A stretch of 51,176 bases of DNA from Bryobacterales bacterium (GTDB lineage Bacteria > Acidobacteriota > Terriglobia > Bryobacterales > Bryobacteraceae). Position numbers and translations under genes: made by a program. Under the pieces are notes generated by a model. The model saw nothing but the letters and a program-made list of their open reading frames with translations, did not search any database and was not told the DNA's origin. Location: NCBI GenBank assembly GCA_016789925.1, contig JAEUQD010000260.1:1-51176 (forward strand), given 5' to 3'. This document shows, piece after piece, positions 25,657 to 34,356 of the stretch (position 1 is its first letter; each line of letters starts with the position of its first letter).

Positions 25657-26788
25657 CACTGCACACGACAAACTTTCGCACTTAATTGCGACGGACCTCA
25701 CGAGGCGCGGCGTGCGGGTGGAAGGCATTGGTTCGCAGTGCCCGCCGGCGTTACGTCTGTCGCGTTTACTGACGCGGTTCCATTCGGCCCCGTCACTCGA
25801 CGATCCGGCGTCGTTTGTAAATCGTGTTTGCGAGGTAATGCACGAGCGCAGGCTCACAATGTTCCTGCCATCGTGCACGGAGGTCAATCGCTTGGCCCCA
25901 TTTCAGCCGCGGTTGTCCAAAGAAGCCAACTATCCCTTTGCAGACGACCGGATCGTCAGCGCCGTCTCCAACAAAACGGAGCTCGCGTTACTAGCCGAGC
26001 AGTGCGGCGTCGCCGCTCCGCGCACCCTGCCGGCAGAATCAGTCGATGCCCTCGATCCCATGAGTCAGCTTCGATTTCCGGTCATCTGCAAGCCCAACCG
26101 CTCCTGCGACTCCAACGGGTTGGGTGTGGCGGCGACTCCCGATGCGCTCCGTCGCGCCATTTCCAAGAAGGCGGGGTTTGTCGTGCAGGAATACGTCGAC
26201 GGTCCTCTCATCGTTTGGAATGGCGTCTATCGAAGCAGCCGGTTACACGCGGTGTTCACTTTTGAAGCTGTCCGTACGTCGCCTGCCTTCTGCGGCGTTT
26301 CTGTCATGCGACGGTCCATCCATCTCCCCCAGTTGGATCGGCTCGCGGAACGTCTTCTCGCTTTCATTGGCTACGAAGGCTTCTGCTCGCTCGATTTCAT
26401 GCGCGATCGCTGCAGCGGAGACTACTTCCTCATCGACTTCAACCCGCGATTTCCGAGTTCGTTGCATGCATCGCTCGACGCGGGCATTTCATTCCCCTGC
26501 GTGCTCTTGTGCCTCACGCTGGGACGGCCGTGCCCTCCTTGCGACTATCGCGACGGAATAACGAGTCTATCCGTCAGCGGCCACATCCACCGGCTGTTCC
26601 GCCGCCGTCCTGGAGGGCCGGGCGTGCCGACACTATTGGGTGAGACTCTCACAGCCCTTCGCTGGATACACCGATCCGAGGAATCTTACCTATTACGACC
26701 GTTTCCGTTTGCTGGCCCGTTTTTCTCACTAATTGAGAGTGTCCGGCCCCAAGCGAAGCGTTTGGCGGACCAAGCACTTGGCCTCTGA
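25619..26788 (+). CDS. ATP-grasp family protein
   Basis: A 389-residue protein of the carbamoyl-phosphate-synthase/biotin-carboxylase-like ATP-grasp type. The N-terminal pre-ATP domain has FLPSCTEVNRLA. The ATP-binding segment has ICKPNRSCDSNGLGV and VVQEYVDG, and the metal-binding loop is YFLIDFNPRFPSS (usual form 'EINPR'; here Asp replaces Glu). ATP-grasp enzymes ligate a carboxylate to an amine or thiol. In exopolysaccharide loci relatives may add amino acids or peptides to sugars. The substrate is unknown. It overlaps the sugar transferase, hinting that both act on the same lipid-linked intermediate. Confidence 0.85.
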   Translation: MQDDLTLPAVLISTAHDKLSHLIATDLTRRGVRVEGIGSQCPPALRLSRLLTRFHSAPSLDDPASFVNRVCEVMHERRLTMFLPSCTEVNRLAPFQPRLSKEANYPFADDRIVSAVSNKTELALLAEQCGVAAPRTLPAESVDALDPMSQLRFPVICKPNRSCDSNGLGVAATPDALRRAISKKAGFVVQEYVDGPLIVWNGVYRSSRLHAVFTFEAVRTSPAFCGVSVMRRSIHLPQLDRLAERLLAFIGYEGFCSLDFMRDRCSGDYFLIDFNPRFPSSLHASLDAGISFPCVLLCLTLGRPCPPCDYRDGITSLSVSGHIHRLFRRRPGGPGVPTLLGETLTALRWIHRSEESYLLRPFPFAGPFFSLIESVRPQAKRLADQALGL

Positions 26789-27857
26789 AGCTAATCCGGC
26801 CGCCGGTCACGCACCACGTCGCGCCGTGTTGCTAATCGGCAATTTTCTTTCGCGAGCCATGACTACGAGAGGCGTGGGGGAGGACTTGGCCGAACATCTG
26901 GCGGCGGATGGATGGCCGGTGTTCACTACTTCCTCCTATCCTGGCCGTTTCCGTCGATTGGCGGATATGTTGTCCACCTGCTGGCGCTACCGCACTGCAT
27001 ACTCAGTCGCCCAGGTCGAGGTGTACAGCGGCGCGGCCTTCGTTTGGGCCGAACTGGTGGCCATCCTGTTGCGCATCATCGGAAAGCCCTATGTACTGAC
27101 GGCTCACGGTGGCTTGTTGCCTGAGTTTCTGGAGGCGCGCCCATTCCGCGCCCAACACCTTTTCGCCTCGGCCGCCTGTGTCACTGCGCCATCCGGCTAC
27201 CTCGCTGAAAAGTTGAGCAAGTACCGTGCCGGCGTGATCGTTCTGCCCAATGCTGTCGACATCACCGCATGCCCATTTCGGCGCCGCGACCACCCAGCGC
27301 CGAGTCTCGTCTGGCTAAGGGCCTACGAGAAGATCTACCGTCCTTGGCTGGCGGTTCATGCCCTCGCTGAGTTGTTGCGCGACTACCCGGATACGACCCT
27401 AACGATGATCGGGCCCGACCGTCAGGACGGAAGCCTCGAACAGGCCAAGCAGGCCGCCCGGGATCGTGGAGTCATGGATCGCGTCGATTTTATGGGTCCG
27501 ATCGACAAGAAATCCGTACCCGGGCGCCTTGCTCGCCATGATGTCTTCCTCAATACGACGGCCGTCGACAACACACCGGTGAGTGTGATCGAGGCGATGG
27601 CCTGCGGACTCTGTGTAGTCAGTACGTCCGCTGGCGGGATTCCGCATCTGTTGCATCACGAGAAAGACGCTCTGCTTGTCTCTGCCAACCCGGACGGCTG
27701 CGAAATCGCAGGAGCAGTTCAGAGGCTTCTCGAGGACTCATCCTTAGCCGGAGCCATCTCCATCCAGGCGAGGCACACAGCGGAAGACTGCTCGTGGGAA
27801 GCGGTTCTACCGCGTTGGGAACGTCTCCTGTCGTCTCCTGTCGGGACACGCGCTTAA
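26778..27857 (+). CDS. family 4 (group 1) glycosyltransferase
   Basis: About 359 residues. The N-terminus has LLIGNFLSRAMTTRGVGEDLAEHL, the donor domain has APSLVWLRAYEKIYRPWLAVHAL, and the GT4 site is NTTAVDNTPVSVIEAMACGLCVV, where the first Glu of EX7E is replaced by Asp. The start is uncertain: TTG 26778 overlaps the ATP-grasp stop, GTG 26826 lies just before the first beta strand, and TTG 26733 is further upstream. Near the 3' end the decamer cgtctcctgt is directly repeated. Sugar and linkage are unknown. Confidence 0.82.
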   Translation: MASEANPAAGHAPRRAVLLIGNFLSRAMTTRGVGEDLAEHLAADGWPVFTTSSYPGRFRRLADMLSTCWRYRTAYSVAQVEVYSGAAFVWAELVAILLRIIGKPYVLTAHGGLLPEFLEARPFRAQHLFASAACVTAPSGYLAEKLSKYRAGVIVLPNAVDITACPFRRRDHPAPSLVWLRAYEKIYRPWLAVHALAELLRDYPDTTLTMIGPDRQDGSLEQAKQAARDRGVMDRVDFMGPIDKKSVPGRLARHDVFLNTTAVDNTPVSVIEAMACGLCVVSTSAGGIPHLLHHEKDALLVSANPDGCEIAGAVQRLLEDSSLAGAISIQARHTAEDCSWEAVLPRWERLLSSPVGTRA

Positions 27858-27867
27858 CTGAGCCGTT

Positions 27868-29298
27868 ATGCAAAACCTTGCCACCCAAGTCTATTCGGTT
27901 GCCCCGCCAAGGCTGCGCTCCATGCTGGCCAGTGCGATGGGTTATCGTCTTCGACATCGCCGGTACGGCCCGGATGCCGAGGAATTGGTCCGGCAGGCAC
28001 TTGACCGGGAGTCTTGGAGCGAGACGACGTGGCGCGCCTGGACCGACAACCGGCTTGCCGAAATGTTGCGGCATGCGGCTGCCAACGTTCCCTTTTATCG
28101 CAATCATTGGACCGCCCGTAGGCGGCACGGCGACCAGTCGCCCGTGGAGCGCCTTGAGAGTTGGCCCATCCTCGACAAGCAGGCGCTCCGCGACCAGCCG
28201 GAGGCGTTCGTTGCCGACGGCTACAACGCTTCCCGCCTGGACCACGAAACCACGAGCGGAACGACGGGTGCCCCCATCCACTTGTGGTTCAGCTTGCGGT
28301 GCGAGCAATTGTGGTATGCCCTCTGTGAAGCCCGGTGGCGCCGCTGGAATGGCGTGAGCCGGGAAGACCGGTTCGGGATGCTGGGCGCGCAGCTCGTCAC
28401 TTCCCTGAAGCAGTCCACTCCTCCGTTTTGGGTTTGGAATGCACCGATGCGACAGCTCTATTTGTCGGCGTACCACATGCAGCCGGAGCGGCTTCCGCTT
28501 TACCTGGACGCCCTTGTTCAGTATCGGGTCCGGTACGTGTGGGGACATAGCGCTTCACTCCATGCGCTGGCTCGTGAGGCCCTTCGCACGCGCCTCGGTT
28601 CGATTCGCTTCGACCTTGCCCTGAGCACGTCCGAACCGCTCCATCCGCGCCAGCGCCACGACATTGCGGAAGCCTTCCAATGCCCTGTCCGTGAGACCTA
28701 TGGAATGGCGGAGAACGTCGCCGGCGCGTCGGAATGCAGCCAGGGGACACTGCATCTCTGGCCCGATGCGGGCCACGTCGAGTTCCTGTGCGAGGACCGG
28801 ATGGCCGCGCCCGGGCAGACCGCCGATGTCATCTGTACGGGCCTGCTCAACCCGGCGATGCCGCTCATCCGGTACAGGGTGGGTGATCTCGCCAAGGCGC
28901 CGGATCCGAGGGAACAATGCTCTTGCGGCCGCTCGCTACCGGTGATCGGTCCGATCGAGGGTCGCATCAGCGACATGCTACGCACTGCCGACGGACGGCT
29001 CATCAGCCCAAGCGCGGCCGAAATGGTCTTCGAGACTGATCTTCCGCTCGCTGAGGCGCAATTGGTGCAGGAGACGCTGAACCGGATCCGGGTTCGTTAC
29101 GTACCCGGCCCGGGATACTCGGCCCGCACCGAACAGATATTGCGAGGGCGTATTCGCGAGCGGATTGGCGATCTCGAAGTCGTCTTCGAACAAACCAACC
29201 AGATCCCTCGTGGAGCCCACGGCAAATTCAGAGCGGTTCTCTCGTTGTTACCGCCGCCCGAGAACTCGCTCGCTGCCCATACGGAGACTCAATCATGA
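27868..29298 (+). CDS. PaaK/CapK-like adenylate-forming enzyme
   Basis: A 476-residue member of the phenylacetate-CoA-ligase/CapK family. The phosphate-binding loop is TTSGTTGAPIHLWFS; then come TYGMAENVAGA, LIRYRVGDLAK, and the Cys-containing CSCGRSLPVIGPIEGR that is typical of CapK-like proteins. It would activate a carboxylate as an adenylate and transfer it to a thiol or possibly an amine. CapK-like proteins are frequent in capsule and PEP-CTERM-type exopolysaccharide loci, with no settled function. The stop overlaps the ATG of the (frameshifted) acetyltransferase gene. Confidence 0.87.
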   Translation: MQNLATQVYSVAPPRLRSMLASAMGYRLRHRRYGPDAEELVRQALDRESWSETTWRAWTDNRLAEMLRHAAANVPFYRNHWTARRRHGDQSPVERLESWPILDKQALRDQPEAFVADGYNASRLDHETTSGTTGAPIHLWFSLRCEQLWYALCEARWRRWNGVSREDRFGMLGAQLVTSLKQSTPPFWVWNAPMRQLYLSAYHMQPERLPLYLDALVQYRVRYVWGHSASLHALAREALRTRLGSIRFDLALSTSEPLHPRQRHDIAEAFQCPVRETYGMAENVAGASECSQGTLHLWPDAGHVEFLCEDRMAAPGQTADVICTGLLNPAMPLIRYRVGDLAKAPDPREQCSCGRSLPVIGPIEGRISDMLRTADGRLISPSAAEMVFETDLPLAEAQLVQETLNRIRVRYVPGPGYSARTEQILRGRIRERIGDLEVVFEQTNQIPRGAHGKFRAVLSLLPPPENSLAAHTETQS

Positions 29299-29345
29299 GT
29301 CAGGTGCCCATCATTCCCTTGGGCTCAGCGGATCTCGATCAAAGT
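29295..29345 (+). other. frameshifted 5' end of the acetyltransferase gene
   Basis: An ATG at 29295 overlaps the CapK stop (ATGA) and opens a frame reading MSQVPIIPLGSADLDQ, which looks like a normal GNAT beginning. The continuation ('VARIHCASFPQSLLSR') is in the +1 frame from 29344. One extra A in the CAAAG run near 29340-29343 would explain the break: with CAAG the two parts would join as ...DLDQ-VARIH.... Either the gene is frameshifted, the base is a sequencing error, or ribosomes slip here. Confidence 0.72.
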
Positions 29346-29967
29346 GGCCCGGATCCACTGCGCCTCTTTTCCGCAAAGCCTCTTGTCCCGGACGGGACCT
29401 TCTGCCGTAACTCGCTACTACGACTGGCAATTCCTGGGTCCCCAGAGCGTTACGGCGCAGGGAGTTCATCTCGACGGTCGTCTGGCCGGATTCTGCATCT
29501 CCGGAGTGTTTCAGGCGGCAATGCTCGGCTTCCTGCGCCGCAACCTTGGCCTCCTCGCCCGAGAGATCGTCCGTCACCCGCGTCTGCTCTTTACGCCGCT
29601 GTTCGCCGAGAGACTCCTCTTCGGGGTCTATCTCTTTTTAAGACCTCGTGGCGAGGCCGCCGGACCCCTTGAGAATCCTTACCGCATTCTGTCTTTGGCA
29701 GTCCATCCGGACTTCCAGGGACGCGGCGTGGGCCGAGCCTTGTTGGAGGCCGCTGAACTGGCTGCTCTCGCCTCCGGCGTTTCCACGATGAGCCTGCGGG
29801 TGGATCCACTCAACGAGACCGCAATCCGCTTGTACAAGAATCACGGCTGGCGAGAGAGCCTCGAGGCTGGAAAGTGGCGAGGGTTAATGGTGAGGGTGCT
29901 CGCCGTCCACACCGTTTCGCCGGCAACACTCACCCTTGGCCACCAGGAAGGTCATGCTCATGGCTGA
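29344..29967 (+). CDS. GNAT N-acetyltransferase (5' end disrupted)
   Basis: A 207-residue acetyltransferase of the GCN5 superfamily. The acetyl-CoA-binding motif A is clear: LSLAVHPDFQGRGVGRALLEAAELAA (R/Q-x-x-G-x-G/A loop), followed by SLRVDPLNETAIRLYKNHGWRE. The open frame begins at a GTG at 29344, but this is likely internal; the coupled ATG is at 29295 in another frame. RIHCASFPQSLLSR is a typical first helix of the family, so the GTG-start product would lack only the first strand and may or may not fold. It probably acetylates a sugar amine made by the nearby aminotransferases. Confidence 0.8.
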   Translation: MARIHCASFPQSLLSRTGPSAVTRYYDWQFLGPQSVTAQGVHLDGRLAGFCISGVFQAAMLGFLRRNLGLLAREIVRHPRLLFTPLFAERLLFGVYLFLRPRGEAAGPLENPYRILSLAVHPDFQGRGVGRALLEAAELAALASGVSTMSLRVDPLNETAIRLYKNHGWRESLEAGKWRGLMVRVLAVHTVSPATLTLGHQEGHAHG

Positions 29968-30799
29968 CTTATGTGCGACTCCGGCCCGCGGCGCCCCAGG
30001 GCTCCGTGAACTCATCAGGCGCACCCTGCCTCCGTCCTTGGTACTGATTCTTGCCCAATTACGCCGCACGGTTATCCGCACGACATACACTTCACCGGAC
30101 CATTGGCGTTCTCGCGCGCTTCGTACCACGGGATCAAAGGTACTTTGGGGCAACGAAACTTACAACCGTCTGTTTCGCCAAATCCAAGCCCGATTTCTCC
30201 AGCCTTATGTCGAGCGCCTTCCATCCCATGCCCACGTGCTGGATGTCGGCTGTGGCGTCGGCGATGTCAGCCGCTTGGCCCTCTCCATGCGTCCGGACCT
30301 CTCCATCGATGCGGTCGACCTCCCGGAAATGATCGCCGCCGCAACCCGGGAGTGCCCTTTGCCCCAGATCACGTACATTGCCCGCAAGGCGGAAGACTTC
30401 TTCGATTCCTCGAAGGCCTATCACCTCGTGATTTCCTCCGGCTGCTTCGGCATAATTGCCGAGATCCCAAAGCTCGAGAGGGCGATACGCAACATCGCGT
30501 CGATGACCGCTCCCGAAGGTGTCGTGATCATGATGGAGCCGCTTCACACCTGGAGATACCTTGCCCGCGCGAACTATGGGTCCAGTCAAGTTATCCAACT
30601 CGTGTCCGGACTGGGCTTCGAACTAATCGTGAGAAGCGGCGCTCTGTTTTGGCCCTACCAACCGTGGCTGACCCGCTCCGAGGTTCCAGCCTCCACGGTC
30701 GAAGCAAGATTCGCGCAAGGAGAACGGTTGCTCAGCCGGCTGGGTACGAACAAGTGGGCAGACTACCAGTTTCTCGTATTCGCGAGAAGTCTCCAATGA
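29954..30799 (+). CDS. class I SAM-dependent methyltransferase
   Basis: A 281-residue methyltransferase. The SAM motif is VLDVGCGVGDVSRLAL around residue 95; DAVDLPEM ends strand 2, and VISSGCFGIIAEIPKLERAIRNIASMTAPEGVVIMMEP is the motif II/III region. The N-terminal 80 residues are basic (RRTLPPSLVLILAQLRRTV) and may contact membrane or acceptor. ATG 29954 lies 5 bases after an AGGAAG and overlaps the acetyltransferase by 14 bases; ATG 29960 is an alternative. It likely O- or N-methylates a sugar of the glycan. Confidence 0.84.
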   Translation: MLMADLCATPARGAPGLRELIRRTLPPSLVLILAQLRRTVIRTTYTSPDHWRSRALRTTGSKVLWGNETYNRLFRQIQARFLQPYVERLPSHAHVLDVGCGVGDVSRLALSMRPDLSIDAVDLPEMIAAATRECPLPQITYIARKAEDFFDSSKAYHLVISSGCFGIIAEIPKLERAIRNIASMTAPEGVVIMMEPLHTWRYLARANYGSSQVIQLVSGLGFELIVRSGALFWPYQPWLTRSEVPASTVEARFAQGERLLSRLGTNKWADYQFLVFARSLQ

Positions 30800-31782
30800 A
30801 CGTGCTCGCCGACACAGCCCGGTTTCTAGCTTATCATCTCCTCCCCCGTGAGTCGCTGGCGCGGAGGCTTGCTGCATGCTTTGCCATGCCGGGATTCAAA
30901 TTCCAGCCAGAGTTCTCCGGCCGCGTGGCGATCTTAAAACTGGCGCGCCATTTCCTTGCCGCTGGACACCGGCCCGTCGCCCTCCTGCCCGACTATCTCT
31001 GCAATGTCGTCGAAGTTGCTGTCCGGAAGGCTGGCTTCGATATTCTGCACTACCGTACCGACGACCTCCTTGAACCGGATCCCACCGCTATCGTCCGTGA
31101 ACTCCAAACCAGTGCTCCTGGCCTCCTGCTCACGTCCAATATGTTCGGATCTTCCGCTCTCCTCGATGCCATGCCAGACGACACTTTCCGCGCGGCTGTT
31201 CTATCGAGCGGAGTCGCCGTCCTCGTCGACCTCTGCCAGGATATCTCCCTCATCCACCGGCTACCTTCCGGTTATGGCAATTGTCTCGCCGCGGTAGTTA
31301 GTTTCAACGACAAGAGCTTTCCCAGCGTTATGGGTGGAGGTATCCTGGCCCCCTTCCCTGTTCCGCCTAGTTCCAAGCGGCTCGCCTGTCGTGAGGTTCT
31401 GAAGTTGTATCGGGAACTGGGCATAAAACTGTTGAGCGCCACCGGTATTGTCCCGCGCCGCACCCAAGCCCGTTTCGAGTACTCGCATTGCGCACGCTTC
31501 CCATATACCTTCGAGTTGTACGAACCGGCACGCATTCAGTACATCCTGGGACTCATCGGCTTTAATCGTCTGAACGAACGAAATCGCCTGAAGCTTGATC
31601 ACGCGCGGCGGACTCCAGACGTGAGACGGACCCGCTTCTTCGAAACAGCCCCGTTTCTGATAACCGGCTCGACTCCTCCTCGGGGTCGCCGCAAGCCCTC
31701 CTATGCGCGGTTCAACCAACCCTTGGAAAGCCTCCGGCCTGACCTTCACGCCATTCACAATAAGGGCTTTTGGGATTCCTAA
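30796..31782 (+). CDS. DegT/AHBA-synthase-like PLP protein, divergent
   Basis: A 328-residue protein I place tentatively in the DegT/DnrJ/EryC1 aminotransferase fold. ALLPDYLCNVVEVAVRKAGFDILHYRTD matches the 'P-x-Y...A-V...G...D' region, AVLVDLCQDISL matches the cofactor-Asp region (usual 'EDAAQ'), and VVSFNDKSFPSVMGGGI matches the PLP-Lys region (usual 'SF...K...GEGG'). The protein is about 60 residues shorter than normal family members. ATG 30796 overlaps the methyltransferase stop; the frame is open upstream to 30103 but that part is a shadow. It may make an amino sugar, or be a non-catalytic partner of the classical DegT enzyme encoded at 34343. Confidence 0.58.
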   Translation: MNVLADTARFLAYHLLPRESLARRLAACFAMPGFKFQPEFSGRVAILKLARHFLAAGHRPVALLPDYLCNVVEVAVRKAGFDILHYRTDDLLEPDPTAIVRELQTSAPGLLLTSNMFGSSALLDAMPDDTFRAAVLSSGVAVLVDLCQDISLIHRLPSGYGNCLAAVVSFNDKSFPSVMGGGILAPFPVPPSSKRLACREVLKLYRELGIKLLSATGIVPRRTQARFEYSHCARFPYTFELYEPARIQYILGLIGFNRLNERNRLKLDHARRTPDVRRTRFFETAPFLITGSTPPRGRRKPSYARFNQPLESLRPDLHAIHNKGFWDS

Positions 31783-31791
31783 GTGTGACTT

Positions 31792-33048
31792 ATGAATATC
31801 TGGTTGATTCAACCCGGAGAACGCCTGCCCCTGACCCCCGATGTGCGCAAAATGCGTACGGCCTTTTTGGCAGATGCGCTCGTCGAGCGCGGTCACACAA
31901 TAATATGGTGGGCGAGTGCATTCGACCATTTTCAAAAGAAATGGATCTGCGTGGACGAGACCGAGTTCCATGTCTCTGACAGCCTTACTATCCGCTGCCT
32001 GAAGGGTTGTGGCTATTCAACTAACATCTGCTTCCGTCGAGTCGTCGATCACCGCCTTGTCTCCTGGGCGTTCAGCCCATGGGCTCGCCAAACCCAGCCG
32101 CCCGATGTCATCGTCGCCTCCACGCCCCCTTATGACCTTGCCTATCAGGCCGCCCGTTACGCCCGGCGCCATGGCATTCCCCTCTTAGTGGATATCCGTG
32201 ATCCCTGGCCCGACCTGTTCCTCAATCACGTCCCACGCGCGGCTCGCCCCATCGCCCGCGTGGCTCTGACTCGCGAGTTTTCCATGATGCGCCAACTCTG
32301 TCTTTCGGCAGTGGGCATCATCGGCGCTACCGGGACCTTTCTCGATATGGGACTGTGTTACGCCGCGCGCGAGCGGAACGCATCGGATCGTGTCTTGTAC
32401 CTCGGCTACCGGCCACGTCGCGAAGGGCCGCGGAGCGAGAGGATCCGTGCGGTGGCGGAACGGTGCCACGGCGCTTTCGTCGTCATCTTCCTCGGAACAC
32501 TAGCCGCCTATCACAACCCAGCAGTGATGCTGGACGCCGCCCGCCGCTTACAGGACCGGCACATTCTGTTTGTTATTGCCGGCGACGGTGAGTTACACGA
32601 TCAACTCGCGGCGCACGCGGCCGCCCTACCGAATGTCGTCATGACCGGCTGGCTGGGCCAGGCCGATATCGACAGCATGTTGCCGCTGGCCCATGTGGGT
32701 GTCTGTCCAACTCCCTTTGACATTGACCTGTTCCCCAACAAGGCATTTGTTTACTTCTCGGCTGGCTTACCGGTCTTGTCTGCGTTCCAGGGAGACCTCC
32801 AGCAGTTGCTTACCTCTGAACAGGTGGGTTTCCACTTTCGCCCCAACGACGGTGAAGCCCTGGCTAACTGCATCTCTCTACTCGACAATGATCGCGCTCT
32901 TCTTGCCCGCATGAGCGCCAACGCTTTACTGCTGTTCCGGCAGCGCTTCGACGTGAGTACCGTCTATCGCGAATATGCCGACCTTGTCGAGGCGGTGTGC
33001 CGACCGGCAATTGCTGAACGGGCGCCCGCCGTCCTGTCACCGCTTTGA
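31792..33048 (+). CDS. family 4 (group 1) glycosyltransferase, WbuB-like
   Basis: A 418-residue GT-B transferase. The N-terminus MNIWLIQPGERLPL, KMRTAFLADALVERGH and ASTPPYDLAYQAARYARRHGIPLLVDIRDPWPD are characteristic of the WbuB-like GT4 branch. The donor domain has FVVIFLGTLAAYHNPAVMLDAA, IAGDGELHDQL and CPTPFDIDLFPNKAFVYFSAGLPVL, where 'PNK...Y.AG.P' takes the place of a clear EX7E. It starts 9 bases after the DegT-like gene. This branch often transfers N-acetylated amino sugars such as FucNAc, but no substrate is assigned here. Confidence 0.87.
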   Translation: MNIWLIQPGERLPLTPDVRKMRTAFLADALVERGHTIIWWASAFDHFQKKWICVDETEFHVSDSLTIRCLKGCGYSTNICFRRVVDHRLVSWAFSPWARQTQPPDVIVASTPPYDLAYQAARYARRHGIPLLVDIRDPWPDLFLNHVPRAARPIARVALTREFSMMRQLCLSAVGIIGATGTFLDMGLCYAARERNASDRVLYLGYRPRREGPRSERIRAVAERCHGAFVVIFLGTLAAYHNPAVMLDAARRLQDRHILFVIAGDGELHDQLAAHAAALPNVVMTGWLGQADIDSMLPLAHVGVCPTPFDIDLFPNKAFVYFSAGLPVLSAFQGDLQQLLTSEQVGFHFRPNDGEALANCISLLDNDRALLARMSANALLLFRQRFDVSTVYREYADLVEAVCRPAIAERAPAVLSPL

Positions 33049-33075
33049 CTTACTCCCCTTTGAACGGAGCGACGC

Positions 33076-34356
33076 ATGAAGATCACTCTGATCCACGGAA
33101 GATACTTCAATAGCTGGGAGGCGCTCGGCCTCGGCTACATCGGCGCTTATCTCCGATCACACTTGCCAGGCGTCGAGTTGAACTTTTTTCAAGGCTGTTT
33201 CGATTCCGACGATGAGATCATCGCTGGTTCCGTCAATTCCGATATCGTCGCATTCTCGTGTACGGCGCCAACTCTCGGAAGCTCCCGAGCCATCGCGGGC
33301 GCCGTGAAGCAACGGGATCCTGGCATTTGGACCGTTGTCGGCGGCTATCATTGCTCGGCTGACCCTCGCCCGTTGCCCGAGTTCGATTGCATTGTTGTGG
33401 GAGAGGGCGAAGCCGCGATGCTCGACATCGCGCGCGGCCGACGAGTCCCGCTTGTTTACGGCCGCCCGATGTCATTCCAGGAACTGCCATGGCCCGACCG
33501 GTACCTGATTCGCAATGAACGCAACATCCGGGTGGCCTGCGAGGACAACGGGATCCGGATTACTTCGTTTCAAAGCCACCGCGCATGCCCATTCCAATGC
33601 AAGTACTGTCTCGATGGCTTCAACAAGGTCCTCTATCCGAACGCGCGCAAAGCGCCCATGCGCTATCGCGATCCCGCCGATATCGTCGCTGAACTCGCCG
33701 ACGCTACGCGCACGTGGAGACTCGATCTCGTCAAGTTCTCCGATCCGACTTGGAATACCGACATTCGTTGGGTTCGGGAGTTCTGTGCCGAGAAAGTCCG
33801 TCAGCGTGTCGGAGTGCCGTTCTATCCCAACATCCACGCTACGTTGACATCTCCTGAAATGATGAACGACATGCGGCGCGCTGGATGCACTCAGATTGCC
33901 GTCGGGGTCGAATCGGGCTCGCCGAAGATCCTCAGGCAGATCGGCAAGGGCACTACCGTTAGTTCCATTCGAAACTGCATCCGTTGGGCAAAGGACGCAG
34001 GCATCGCCGTCCGGGCCTACTTCATTCTGGGTATGCCTGAAGAAACCGTTGCGGACCTCGAGTTAACGGAACAATTCGCCGACGAGCTAGATGTTGACGA
34101 GTATGGCTTTACGATCCTCTGCCCCTATCCGGGCACCCAAATGTATGATCCTCGCGTCCACGAGCCGTTGCTCAGTCACATGACGGACGAATACTCGAAC
34201 GATTTCTGGGCGACCAATAGCGTCTCGAACGCCGAGTTGCGTCAGTGGCAGCGCCGCCTGACGGCAAAGTTCGCCGACAGGCTCACCTGGCACAACCGGG
34301 CTGTGCAAGACCATTCAACTGTTTCAGCGGGAGAACCGTACTGTGTCACTTATTAG
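33076..34356 (+). CDS. B12-binding-domain radical SAM protein
   Basis: A 426-residue radical SAM enzyme with a cobalamin-binding-like N-terminal domain (about 1-125: LGYIGAYLRSHLPGVEL, IVAFSCTAPTLGSSR, TVVGGYHCSADPRPLPEFDC, VVGEGEAA). The iron-sulfur motif is CPFQCKYC (C-x3-C-x2-C), near residue 173. The rest has the usual VGVESGSPKILRQIGKG, AYFILGMPEET and CPYPGTQMYD. Members methylate unreactive carbons or perform other radical changes, often on lipids or sugars. In a glycan locus a C-methylated sugar is possible but unproven. An upstream GGAGCG precedes the ATG; the 3' end overlaps the next gene by 14 bases. Confidence 0.91.
   Translation: MKITLIHGRYFNSWEALGLGYIGAYLRSHLPGVELNFFQGCFDSDDEIIAGSVNSDIVAFSCTAPTLGSSRAIAGAVKQRDPGIWTVVGGYHCSADPRPLPEFDCIVVGEGEAAMLDIARGRRVPLVYGRPMSFQELPWPDRYLIRNERNIRVACEDNGIRITSFQSHRACPFQCKYCLDGFNKVLYPNARKAPMRYRDPADIVAELADATRTWRLDLVKFSDPTWNTDIRWVREFCAEKVRQRVGVPFYPNIHATLTSPEMMNDMRRAGCTQIAVGVESGSPKILRQIGKGTTVSSIRNCIRWAKDAGIAVRAYFILGMPEETVADLELTEQFADELDVDEYGFTILCPYPGTQMYDPRVHEPLLSHMTDEYSNDFWATNSVSNAELRQWQRRLTAKFADRLTWHNRAVQDHSTVSAGEPYCVTY

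Noticed and set aside
30103-30795. Longer start of the DegT-like gene
   Set aside because: The 231 extra residues lie inside the methyltransferase gene and show no family pattern.
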